The translations under genes and the position numbers were made by a program. This document shows positions 44,801 to 52,086 of a DNA stretch of 64,000 nt, in pieces. The stretch's first letter is position 1; the number at the start of each line of letters is the position of its first letter. Below the pieces are notes generated by a model, which did no database searches, was not told the origin of the DNA, and saw nothing but the letters and a program-made list of their open reading frames with translations. Source of the stretch: Chitinophaga ginsengisegetis (lineage in GTDB: Bacteria > Bacteroidota > Bacteroidia > Chitinophagales > Chitinophagaceae); the NCBI RefSeq assembly GCF_900168065.1, contig NZ_FUZZ01000004.1:682001-746000 (forward strand), read 5' to 3'.

Positions 44801-45252
44801 CTTATGGTCCGTATGTGCTGCCTTATGGCGGCGTATTTATTCCGGGTGTAAGGGCAAAAGGATATGATAGCAACGGTAACCCTACCGGCTATCTCGAAAA
44901 TCTTGGTAACGATGGCACCCTCACGCTTCCTTATGCAGGTAGTACCGCCTGGTCGTTTACCAGGGCGTTCTTATTCCCTGCGTCGTACCTGAAGCTGAGA
45001 GAAGTGTCGCTTACTTATGAGCTGCCGCAGCGACTGATCAGTACCGCCAGGTTGCAACGCGCCAGCTTCTCGGTATACAGCAGGAATATTATCCTGTGGA
45101 CAGCCGCCAAGATCGGCATCGATCCGGAAAACGCCTATCAGCCTTCTACCGCTGTACAGGGCTCTGGTATGCAGTTTAAGCAGGGTATTGAAAGATACAA
45201 TGTTACTCCCTGGGCTATCCCGGTGGGCGCAAAACTGAACGTCACCTTTTAA
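41803..45252 (+). CDS. SusC/RagA-type TonB-dependent transporter without STN domain
   Basis: Outer-membrane TonB-dependent importer (1149 aa). A signal peptide (about 1-29, ending NAVAQ) leads directly into a carboxypeptidase-regulatory-like repeat (about 35-125, IGMIKNESNESLPGVMVKM), then the plug (about 128-240, NVLNSMSGKVAGVTINSTG; AALYGSRAANGVVLITTKTG) and the barrel. There is no STN domain although an ECF sigma/FecR pair is encoded upstream, unlike the first locus. It works with the SusD lipoprotein encoded 21 bp downstream. The ligand is unknown; the operon's GDPD-esterase suggests a phosphodiester or lipid-derived compound. It differs clearly from the first SusC at the residue level, so the pair is not a recent duplication. 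Confidence 0.95.
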   Translation: MYVKIKQSRPTTIIWLLLLLWQLMAGNAVAQNARPAAIGMIKNESNESLPGVMVKMEDADNKVLASTVTNEKGIFTFAKLPAGGPYHFVLSQMGYTTDTLRGYIINDSSKLSLSVVLKKKVEELSQVLVTALGIKREKKALGYSVEELGGKEFSRVAQENVLNSMSGKVAGVTINSTGTTGSSVSMIIRGATSLSSDNQPLFVVDGVPVANTVNNISQIGKDNMVDYGNAISDINPDNIESVTILKGPSAAALYGSRAANGVVLITTKTGRKVNKVTVDAYVNSVFDIPYKYLKWQTKFGSGQLAGIPFSRSGNLLTNPFGTIIQENVDGTFGAELDMGYEEVQWNSPLDANGKKIPMPLVSHKDNVKNFVNTGITTIAGASVANNNDKISYRVSYANMSNKGIIPNTDLYKNTLSLNSGLQVNSKLSLSTNIDFSRNNSNNRAAGDRGANPLQAVYSISPHIDVRDLADYWMPGQEGLQQRTQYNGVFNNPYFLAYEVKNGFVRDRLFGNIRADWKILPSLTFMARYALDTYGEKRETKISNSYLNNPGGAYGIINIDNYERNMDVLLTYKKAIHHFDMSVSAGGNMRYQTGSNVTTSTKDGTGLNTPGVYTIQNISPANLNFYSSTFEKGVNSIYGMLNVGYKGMAYLDVTGRSDWSSTLPDAASYFYPSASLSVLLNEMAHITSSNINMIKLRGGAAQVGNDASPYQLVATLGSVGAWGNIPRLTTFGTLLNPFLKPEIATSYEGGVDINLFQNRLHFSGTYYIVENKNQIFSPKTPPSSGYSSRSINAGLLRSRGIELTLGGTPVQTRNWKWDVNFNFTRNRTRIISLPDDMPYYTLWEEGKGGAWTYVGEDIGDIYDAQLVTVTDKSSPYYGYPILDNTGKWQSIDAINTKNKIGNFNPDFIMGFQTSISYKNFTLNMTFDWRNGGDFVSQTYRYGEEHGNSQLFLDKLTDPGTMKGQELRDYLVSHQDQLVIPTGNNFPLVGGPTPEYNSFPFTYGPYVLPYGGVFIPGVRAKGYDSNGNPTGYLENLGNDGTLTLPYAGSTAWSFTRAFLFPASYLKLREVSLTYELPQRLISTARLQRASFSVYSRNIILWTAAKIGIDPENAYQPSTAVQGSGMQFKQGIERYNVTPWAIPVGAKLNVTF

Positions 45253-45273
45253 GTGTTCCTTTAACTCTGATAT

Positions 45274-46983
45274 ATGAAAACAGTGCGTAAATCTATTATA
45301 CTCAGTATCGGGCTCCTTTGTTTATCTGTTGCGTCCTGTAAAAAGGACCTGATCAACATGAACGAAAATCCCAACGGCGGCAATCCTGCTACCGTCAATC
45401 CCAACCTGGTGTTATCTACTGTACTCACCACCACAGGGTACCAGCTTGTATTCCTGGGTTACCAGGATATGGCCGGGGTGATGCAGCACACACAAAAAGA
45501 TGGCTGGACCACCACTCACAACGAATACGACTGGTCTGGTTCCAACAGCTGGACCGGCTATTACGACGTGTTGAGAAACAACCAGCTGGTATATAAACGT
45601 GGAGTAGACCTGAACAGTGAACTGCACCAGGGCGTTGCGCTGGTGATGAAGTCGCTGCTCTTTGGCCTGATCACGGATCTCTGGGGCGATGCGCCTTACA
45701 CCTATGCCCTGCAGGGTGAAAATGGTACGCCCGAAACCACGCTGCCGGTATTTGATCCGCAGCAAACTATTTACGCCGGCATCCTCGCTGATCTTGAAAA
45801 AGCAAACACCCTGCTTTCAAAGCCTAAAAGCGCCTATGCCAACCCTATTGACGCCGTAGATGTGTACTACCAGGGCGACCCGGTGAAATGGCGTAAAATG
45901 GCCAATTCCCTCGCATTACGGTATTATATGCGCCTGTCTGAGAAGCTGCCGGCGATTGCAAAAGCCGGTATTGAAAAAATAGTAGCCGATCCTGCGCAAT
46001 ATCCGCTTATCCTCAACATCGATGGCTCGGAAGATGCCACCATGTCGTTCCCCGGCAACAGCAACGCGGATTCCTGGCCCATGAATGTGGCCTACGATAC
46101 CGATAGCAGCAACTACCGCCGGTTAAAAATGTGCAGCACGTTTGTAAATGCGCTGCAATCAAGACACGATCCCAGGCTGGGCGTATGGGCCAGTAAAGTA
46201 CAGTGTTTTTTATTGGTAGATGATACCAAACCAGCCGGCACCGGCAACGTGTATAAAGCCACAGACACCGTGATAGCAGGAGAACCACGGAAGGTAAGAT
46301 ACATCTCGCCCGATGTGCTGGCCTCCAAAGGACTTACCATCAATGATATTAACCAGGATGAAAATTACGTGGGACTTCCCCCGGCTATTTCCGGTCCGGC
46401 GGTATATAACCTCAGTCCCGATGCCAGCCAGGCATCAAGGAACCCGCATGTTTCGTGGCTCAACGATATCTATAAACAACCGAAAGGACCATTGTTGAAG
46501 TCGAGGATCATTTCCGCATCGGAAGTACATTTTATTCTTTCGGAAGCTGCAGCGGTGAAAGGATGGGCCGCCGGTGATGCGGAAGCGCATTACAACGCAG
46601 GCGTTCAGGCATCGCTGAATGTATGGGGAGTGGCCGGCAGCAGCGCAGCTTATCTTGCGCAGCCTGCCGTGAAATTTAATCATACACAGGAACAGATCAT
46701 CCTGCAAAAATGGATCGCCAGCTGGACTGCCGCTACCGAAGCATGGGCCGATTATAAAAGAACAGGCTACCCGGTATTGCAGGCCGGTCCCTATGCGAAA
46801 GCGCCCGTAGTACCGGTGCGTTTGTACTATATGCTGGAAGAACGTAACCTGAACAAAGCCAATATGGAAGCGGCTGCCGGCCGACTGGAAGTAACCACTT
46901 ACTCGTCTTTTGGCGCCAATGGCAGCAAAAACAGTCCGTGGTCGAAACCCTGGATTATTCAGGGCACCGGAAAACCCTGGTAA
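45274..46983 (+). CDS. SusD/RagB-type nutrient-binding lipoprotein
   Basis: Surface lipoprotein (569 aa) partner of the preceding SusC. The lipobox is SVASC (Cys about residue 23), then KKDLINMNENPNGGNPATVNP, the common SusD-like_2 beginning. DLWGDAPYTYALQG is the family hallmark, followed by FDPQQTIYAGILADLEKAN. The C-terminus carries PVVPVRLYYMLEERNLNKAN, as usual. It is about 75 residues longer than the first SusD of this window. It binds ligand at the cell surface and passes it to SusC. The PhoPQ-related hydrolase gene follows after 42 bp. Confidence 0.94.
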   Translation: MKTVRKSIILSIGLLCLSVASCKKDLINMNENPNGGNPATVNPNLVLSTVLTTTGYQLVFLGYQDMAGVMQHTQKDGWTTTHNEYDWSGSNSWTGYYDVLRNNQLVYKRGVDLNSELHQGVALVMKSLLFGLITDLWGDAPYTYALQGENGTPETTLPVFDPQQTIYAGILADLEKANTLLSKPKSAYANPIDAVDVYYQGDPVKWRKMANSLALRYYMRLSEKLPAIAKAGIEKIVADPAQYPLILNIDGSEDATMSFPGNSNADSWPMNVAYDTDSSNYRRLKMCSTFVNALQSRHDPRLGVWASKVQCFLLVDDTKPAGTGNVYKATDTVIAGEPRKVRYISPDVLASKGLTINDINQDENYVGLPPAISGPAVYNLSPDASQASRNPHVSWLNDIYKQPKGPLLKSRIISASEVHFILSEAAAVKGWAAGDAEAHYNAGVQASLNVWGVAGSSAAYLAQPAVKFNHTQEQIILQKWIASWTAATEAWADYKRTGYPVLQAGPYAKAPVVPVRLYYMLEERNLNKANMEAAAGRLEVTTYSSFGANGSKNSPWSKPWIIQGTGKPW

Positions 46984-47025
46984 TTTCTTATATTTCATCA
47001 ACCCTTAAAACAATGCTACCTGGAT

Positions 47026-48378
47026 ATGAAGCAACTCTTTTTACATGCTGCCACCGCGTTTGTTCTCCTGTTAAGCCAGGCGAATACCTTTGCACAGCAA
47101 ACCGTAACACCTGCCAATGCGCTGAAAAGCTACCTGAACAACGGAGATACTTCGTTCAAATGGGAACTGAAAGATTCTTTCAACGTTACTAACGGCAAAG
47201 GCTATAACGTACTCCTTACCTCGCAACAGTGGCGCGAATACACCTGGAAACACCAGCTCACCATTTTTGTGCCCGACGAAATTAAATACGACGGCGCATT
47301 GCTGTTTATTACCGGCGGTTCCCTGAAAGAAGGATTGCCTAACTGGAACGGCCCTACGGATGAACTGTACCAGCAAATGGGAAAAATAGCCGCAGTAAAT
47401 CATGCTGTAACAGCCGTATTACGCCAAACACCCAACCAGCCACTCTTTGGTAAGCTAACAGAAGATGCGCTGATCTCTTACACCCTTCACCAGTTTAAGA
47501 AAGATGGTGATTACAACTGGCCACTGCTGTTTCCAATGGTAAAGAGTGCCGTACGTGCAATGGATGTGATCCAGGAATTTGCGGATAAACAACTGAACCG
47601 TAAAGTGAATGGCTTTGTGGTATCCGGCGCCTCCAAACGCGGCTGGACTACCTGGCTCACCGGTGCCAACGATAACCGTGTGGTGGCCATTGCACCAATG
47701 GTGATCGATGTGCTCAACATGCCTGTAAGCCTGGATTACCAGATCAAAACCTGGAAAGAATATAGTGTGCAGATAGAAGATTATGTGAAACTGGGCATCC
47801 CCCAAACGGCTCATACCACCGAGGGTATGGCTATCAACACCATGATTGATCCCTACTCCTACAGAAGCAGCCTGTCTATACCCAAAATGATATTCATGGG
47901 CACCAACGATGAATACTGGGTAGTGGATAATATCAAGAATTACATCGACAGCATTCCCGGTAAAAACCTGATCAACTACGTACCCAATGCCGGACATAAC
48001 CTCGGCGATAAAGTACAGGCTTTCCAGGGACTCAGCGCTTTTTTCGGGATGACACTGAGCAAGCAGTCGTATCCCGATTGCAGTTGGACCACCCGTACGC
48101 GCAGCGGAAAAGTACGGCTTACTGCCAAAGCCACCTCCGACCGTTTACTGGATGTAGTCCTGTGGTCGGCCAACTCTTCGGACCTGGACTTCCGCAATGA
48201 TAAATGGGAGTCCAAAAGCCTGGGACTGGCGCATCAGTCGAAAGTAAAAGTGACCACCACCCTGCCGCCTAACGGCTACCGTGCCTTTTACGTTGACCTG
48301 AAATACCAGAACGCCACCGGCGGTACCTACACCGTTAGTACACGTGTATTCGTTACCGATACTAAAGCCATTCTTTGA
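47026..48378 (+). CDS. PhoPQ-activated pathogenicity-related (PqaA-type) hydrolase
   Basis: Exported alpha/beta-hydrolase-like protein (450 aa) of the PhoPQ_related family, first described for Salmonella PqaA. A signal peptide spans residues 1-24 (ending TFAQQ). Family features are WKHQLTIFVPDEIKYDGALLFITGG, TAVLRQTPNQPLFG, the nucleophile region GASKRGWTTW (Ser203), and NAGHNLGDK near the C-terminal third, supplying a His. The enzyme activity of the family is not established. The stop codon TGA shares one base with the ATG of the next gene (TGATG), so the two are translationally coupled. Together with SusC and SusD this is the enzymatic part of the second locus. Confidence 0.88.
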   Translation: MKQLFLHAATAFVLLLSQANTFAQQTVTPANALKSYLNNGDTSFKWELKDSFNVTNGKGYNVLLTSQQWREYTWKHQLTIFVPDEIKYDGALLFITGGSLKEGLPNWNGPTDELYQQMGKIAAVNHAVTAVLRQTPNQPLFGKLTEDALISYTLHQFKKDGDYNWPLLFPMVKSAVRAMDVIQEFADKQLNRKVNGFVVSGASKRGWTTWLTGANDNRVVAIAPMVIDVLNMPVSLDYQIKTWKEYSVQIEDYVKLGIPQTAHTTEGMAINTMIDPYSYRSSLSIPKMIFMGTNDEYWVVDNIKNYIDSIPGKNLINYVPNAGHNLGDKVQAFQGLSAFFGMTLSKQSYPDCSWTTRTRSGKVRLTAKATSDRLLDVVLWSANSSDLDFRNDKWESKSLGLAHQSKVKVTTTLPPNGYRAFYVDLKYQNATGGTYTVSTRVFVTDTKAIL

Positions 48379-49988
48379 TGAAGTCAACGTTATTACTGGC
48401 GGCTACCTGCTGCCTCGCCATTACCGCCTTCGCCCAAACGCTGCCGGCTACACGAAATAAATTTGTAGTGGTAGCGCATCGTGGCAACCACGTAAGCGTA
48501 CCTGAAAACACCGTGGCGGCTATAGAAGAAACCATCCGCTGCGGCGCTGATTACGCCGAGCTGGATCTCCGCACCACTAAAGACGGGCAGCTGATCCTCA
48601 TGCACAATGCCACCGTAGATAAAATGACGAATGGTACCGGCAATGTAACAGACCTCACGCTGGCGGACATCAAAAAACTACAGGTGCGCAGTACTGATGG
48701 AAAAGTATACCGCGTGCCCACCTTCGCAGAAGCATTGCAGGCATGCAAAGGTAAACTGAACATCTACCTCGATTTTAAGGCCGCTGATGTACCGGAAACC
48801 TGGAAACAACTACAGGCCGCCGGCATGGAAAAACAGGTAGTAGTTTATCTCAATGAAAAAGACCAATACAAAGCCTGGAAGAAAACAGCCCCGGAAGCGC
48901 CGCTGATGACCAGTCTGCCGGATGAAGTAAAAACGCCGGAGCAGCTGGAATTCTTCCTGAAAAATATTCGTATAGCCGTACTCGATAACATTACCGATCC
49001 GGCAATGCTGGCCGTTGCGCGTAAGCAGAACACCGCAGTATGGCTGGATGTACAGTCGCCCGATGAGGGGCCGGACAGCTGGAAGGCCGCGATGAGCAAA
49101 GGCATCCAGGGCGTACAAACGGACCATCCGGAAGCGCTGATCAGTTATCTCCACACACAACATCTCCGGGATGGCATAGCGGCTGGCAACACCATCACCG
49201 AAGCGACGCCTACCTACCGCACCTTACGCAACGTGTCCTATGGCGACGCCGGGGAGGATAACACGCTGGACGCCTACATGCCGGACAATCACAAAGCCGG
49301 CACTAAAATTATTGTGTACCTGCATGGCGGCGGCTGGACCGGCGGCGACAAAAAAGAACTGCCCAAAGAACTCATCGACGAACTGGTTGGACGATTGCAT
49401 TATGGCGTAGTATCTATGAACTATCGCCTTATCCGCGATGGTAAAGACCGCTACCCTGCCCAACTTGAAGATGTACGTAAGGCATTGGAGTTTATATCTT
49501 CCAAAGCTAAAAAACTACAATTCGATGGCAGCCAGTTTGCCCTCATGGGCGGCAGCGCCGGCGGCTACCTCGCTTTGCAATATGCTTATGCAATGGATAG
49601 TTTGCGCCAGGTAAAAACCGTGGTGGACCTCTGGGGCCCTACTGATTTCACCGACAAAAAAGTACGGCAGGAAAATAAAGATGCCGATGAAAAGGTAGTC
49701 CGATTACTCGGTGAGCCTGACCCTGCGGCTAAAATTGCTGCCGATGCCAGCCCTTATTACCGGCTTACAAAAGAAAGCGGCGTACCTACTATTCTATTTC
49801 ATGGCGGTGAAGATCCGCTGGTACATGTAAGTCAGGCGGTGAAGCTGCACGACAAGCTCATTGCACTGGGTATCCCCACACAGCTCGAACTATACCCACA
49901 GGAGAAACATGGTGTTGGCGGCACTGCTGCGATAGATGTATTCTCCAAGCTGGTCACCTGGCTGAAGCAGTATTATCCTGCAGAATAA
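48378..49988 (+). CDS. Fusion of glycerophosphodiester phosphodiesterase and alpha/beta-hydrolase esterase
   Basis: Exported two-domain enzyme (536 aa). A signal peptide (about 1-20) is followed by a GDPD domain (about 28-258). The GDPD catalytic set is His34-Arg35, Glu61, Asp63 and His76 (HRGN, PENT, ELDLR, MHNA). After a short linker the second domain (about 280-536) is an esterase-type alpha/beta hydrolase: oxyanion HGGGW (316-320), nucleophile Ser393 in GGSAGG, Asp479 in HGGEDP and His511 in EKHG. The pair of activities would cleave acyl esters and the phosphodiester of the same molecule. The start is ATG 48378; the frame itself opens one codon earlier at TTG. Last gene before a strong terminator. 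Confidence 0.92.
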   Translation: MKSTLLLAATCCLAITAFAQTLPATRNKFVVVAHRGNHVSVPENTVAAIEETIRCGADYAELDLRTTKDGQLILMHNATVDKMTNGTGNVTDLTLADIKKLQVRSTDGKVYRVPTFAEALQACKGKLNIYLDFKAADVPETWKQLQAAGMEKQVVVYLNEKDQYKAWKKTAPEAPLMTSLPDEVKTPEQLEFFLKNIRIAVLDNITDPAMLAVARKQNTAVWLDVQSPDEGPDSWKAAMSKGIQGVQTDHPEALISYLHTQHLRDGIAAGNTITEATPTYRTLRNVSYGDAGEDNTLDAYMPDNHKAGTKIIVYLHGGGWTGGDKKELPKELIDELVGRLHYGVVSMNYRLIRDGKDRYPAQLEDVRKALEFISSKAKKLQFDGSQFALMGGSAGGYLALQYAYAMDSLRQVKTVVDLWGPTDFTDKKVRQENKDADEKVVRLLGEPDPAAKIAADASPYYRLTKESGVPTILFHGGEDPLVHVSQAVKLHDKLIALGIPTQLELYPQEKHGVGGTAAIDVFSKLVTWLKQYYPAE

Positions 49989-50039
49989 AAAAATCAGTGG
50001 TAATCTTTTCCCATAAAAGACTACCACTGATTTTTTTTT
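49987..50039 (+). terminator. Strong intrinsic terminator of the second SusCD locus
   Basis: An A-run and ATCAGTGGTA...TCTTTT pair with AAAAGA...TACCACTGAT around a small CCCAT loop and end in nine T residues. The stem has over 15 pairs with one mismatch and is nearly symmetrical, so it could work in both directions. Confidence 0.93.
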
Positions 50040-50078
50040 GAAAGAACGCTACCTTTGATTTCTTATTCTACAGAAATC

Positions 50079-51158
50079 ATGGCTGCACCTTTCAGAAGTA
50101 TATCACTACCTATTCACCTGCAACTACCACTGGGAGAAAACCCCGCGGGCATCACCACTTTAACAAACGGCGGATATCTCCTCAATTTCAGTGCGCGCCC
50201 GGAAGTGACGCTGCTGGATACCTCGCTGCGCGAAGTATGGCGTAAAGACCTCCAGGCGCAAACCACGCATTATGTTACCTGCGAAACAGCAGTTTCCCCG
50301 GATGGTAGGCTAATAGCGCTTTCCGGTGAAACGGCTGTAAGGATAACAGATAATAACGGTCAGTTGCTGTGGCAATACGAACATGCACCCTGGTATCATT
50401 TCCTGGGTTCCGGTTGCTTCTTTTCTGCGGATACACGATATATGTGGTTTGTATCTCCCGGCGATCAGGATACTTTGCAGATGCTCCGCCTCTCTGATTT
50501 TACGATCATAAATAACCTCCCGCTGGAAGCCAGCCAGGAACGCAGCTATGTTTTTCATGCTACACCGGATAAAGATAAGTTCCTCATCGAAACGCCTGCC
50601 GGTCAGGACGACATCACCTTGTATCTTGTTCAATTCAGCGATGATAAAATGATGCTGGAAGAATTGACGCAGTGCAACGACAGCGTGGCCGGCAATTTTT
50701 CGCCCGATGGAAAAGCATTTGTTACAGGACCACATTACGAGGAAGCCATACAATTGTTTTCCTTTCCCGGCATGGAAAAAACGGCGGAGCTATCGCAGGA
50801 GGAGCTGTTCAATATCAACGACCGCTACAAAGCTGCGGAAGATCCCGACAATGTAAATTACACGGTGCTGTTTATTAACAACGATACTTTAGTGGCCTTT
50901 ACCCGCTTTGGAAGATTGCTGCTGATCGACCGGCACACCTTCACCTGTTTTGGCGAGCTGTTGCCGGAAGGCTGTGATATCAGGGCGTATGATGCGGACG
51001 GAAGGCCCACCACCAACCCGGCAGCTATTGTTGATTACGGCGGGGATATTGTAACCCTGCTGTTAAATAAACAGGGGCAGCTGGTCGTTACGCATAGCGC
51101 AGGCGAGATCAGGGTATATGAACTACCGGAAATAAAAGCAGCGGACACTGCTCTTTAA
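50079..51158 (+). CDS. WD40-like beta-propeller protein, cytoplasmic hypothetical
   Basis: A 359-aa protein with no signal peptide or membrane segment. The sequence is strand-rich with repeating blade-like units (GGYLLNFSARPEVTLLD, SPDGRLIALSGETAVRITD, SADTRYMWFVSPGDQD, SPDGKAFVTGPHY) typical of WD40/YVTN-type propellers. Function unknown, possibly protein binding. The open frame begins at TTG 50055, but a perfect -7 element TACCTTTG covers 50050-50057, so ATG 50079 is the start. The last codon overlaps the convergent 145-aa gene by 4 bp. Confidence 0.75.
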   Translation: MAAPFRSISLPIHLQLPLGENPAGITTLTNGGYLLNFSARPEVTLLDTSLREVWRKDLQAQTTHYVTCETAVSPDGRLIALSGETAVRITDNNGQLLWQYEHAPWYHFLGSGCFFSADTRYMWFVSPGDQDTLQMLRLSDFTIINNLPLEASQERSYVFHATPDKDKFLIETPAGQDDITLYLVQFSDDKMMLEELTQCNDSVAGNFSPDGKAFVTGPHYEEAIQLFSFPGMEKTAELSQEELFNINDRYKAAEDPDNVNYTVLFINNDTLVAFTRFGRLLLIDRHTFTCFGELLPEGCDIRAYDADGRPTTNPAAIVDYGGDIVTLLLNKQGQLVVTHSAGEIRVYELPEIKAADTAL

Positions 51159-51592
51159 AAGAAAATATCTACATAGTCCACTACATTATTTCCTTCGCAG
51201 TTATCCATTTCCTGCAGGCGCCAGTATTTACGCGCACCTTTGGCCAGGAAATGATAAGTACCTGTTTTGTCGCATACCTTTCCGCCGTTCAGTGATTTAT
51301 CCATCGTTTGGATGGTGCCTTCAAAAGTCAGTTCGCGGGGAGACACTACTTTTAATACGCCGTCGATGGTAACGAAGCCGCCATTCTGCGTGTCGCGTTG
51401 TTCCCCTTTCACGGTGTAGTTACCGTCCTTGTTTTTCTTTATCTGTACTTTACCGGGGTTATCCCAGCCTATCCACTGGAGCGTAAAGTTATGGGTACCT
51501 TCCCGCAGTTGGTTTGTGGGGGTTGTTTGTTGCGCATAAGCGCCATATCCTGTGAGGAGCATGCTGCACAATAACAAACGGATTTTCTTCAT
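51155..51592 (-). CDS. Small secreted protein, hypothetical
   Basis: A 145-aa exported protein with a signal peptide (residues 1-20, ending YGAYAQ). The mature part is a small beta-rich domain (FTLQWIGWDNPGKVQIKK, GNYTVKGEQRDTQ, GFVTIDGVLKVVSPRELTFEG) with two cysteines near the C-terminal half. I do not recognise a named family. It lies 11 bp from the end of the upstream HxlR gene on the same strand, so it may be co-transcribed with it. The 3' end overlaps the convergent propeller gene by 4 bp, and there is no room for a terminator. Confidence 0.7.
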   Translation of the reverse strand: MKKIRLLLCSMLLTGYGAYAQQTTPTNQLREGTHNFTLQWIGWDNPGKVQIKKNKDGNYTVKGEQRDTQNGGFVTIDGVLKVVSPRELTFEGTIQTMDKSLNGGKVCDKTGTYHFLAKGARKYWRLQEMDNCEGNNVVDYVDIFF

Positions 51593-51603
51593 GATGATAT
51601 CAT

Positions 51604-52005
51604 TTAATTAATGCCGGGGAAGTTCTTCAGATTCCTGGCGAATACCTTTGAATTTTCTTTACTGTCTGATACGGCCCATACAGCCATTGCATATAAAACA
51701 GGTTTTAAGTTAGCGCCTGTTTTTGTTAAGCTGTAGGTAACATGTGGCGGCACTACGGGTTTGGCTATACGTACTACCAGATTATCTGCCTCCAGCTGTT
51801 TCAGGTGCTGGATCAGCATTTTTTCGGTGATAGCGGGAATGGCCTTTCTCAGGTCGCTGTAGCGTTTACTGCCCGACAGCAACTGGAACAGGATAATGGG
51901 TTTCCAGTATCCGCCAATCTTCTCCATCACATAAGTAACGGGGCATTCATTAAATGCCGCCTGTTTGTTTGCCTGTATTACAGAGGTTTCTTTTACTTTG
52001 GTCAT
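51604..52005 (-). CDS. HxlR-family transcriptional regulator
   Basis: Winged-helix HxlR regulator (133 aa). ECPVTYVMEKIGGYWKPIILFQL holds the family's IGGxWK signature, with Cys19 just before it as in redox-sensing members. The recognition stretch is SKRYSDLRKAIPAITEKMLIQHLKQLEADNLV, then the wing HVTYSLTKTGANL. It is divergent from an NmrA-like dehydrogenase with interlocked promoters between them, the second HxlR/oxidoreductase pair of this window. Probably an electrophile or oxidant sensor that controls the divergent gene. ATG 52005. Confidence 0.92.
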   Translation of the reverse strand: MTKVKETSVIQANKQAAFNECPVTYVMEKIGGYWKPIILFQLLSGSKRYSDLRKAIPAITEKMLIQHLKQLEADNLVVRIAKPVVPPHVTYSLTKTGANLKPVLYAMAVWAVSDSKENSKVFARNLKNFPGIN

Positions 52006-52028
52006 GATACATACTATAGGGTAAGTAC

Positions 52029-52064
52029 TTGTACAAAAGTAAGTACAAATTTACTTTTGTGCAA
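52029..52064. promoter_or_regulatory. Interlocked divergent promoters between HxlR and NmrA-like genes
   Basis: Plus strand: -33 TTG (52029-52031), 20 nt, -7 TACTTTTG (52052-52059), ATG 52087. Minus strand: -33 TTG (52064-52062), 20 nt, -7 TACTTTTG (52041-52034), ATG 52005. The two -7 elements form a 9-bp inverted repeat (CAAAAGTAA and TTACTTTTG, 8-bp spacer). Small perfect palindromes AAGTACTT and TTGTACAA overlap and are candidate HxlR sites. Confidence 0.75.
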
Positions 52065-52086
52065 GCATTACATAAACAAACAAATC

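Noticed and set aside
30668..45252. The two SusCD loci considered as a tandem duplication
   Set aside because: They differ in STN content, SusD length, sigma sequences, enzymes and orientation, and residue identity looks low by eye.
52034..52059. 9-bp inverted repeat considered simply as an HxlR operator
   Set aside because: Both arms are exact -7 elements with correctly spaced -33 TTG, which explains the symmetry. The operator may be the smaller overlapping palindromes.
51742..52086. Upstream extension of the NmrA-like gene
   Set aside because: It is antisense to the HxlR gene and lies upstream of the -33/-7 promoter elements at 52029-52059. The Rossmann motif begins exactly at ATG 52087.
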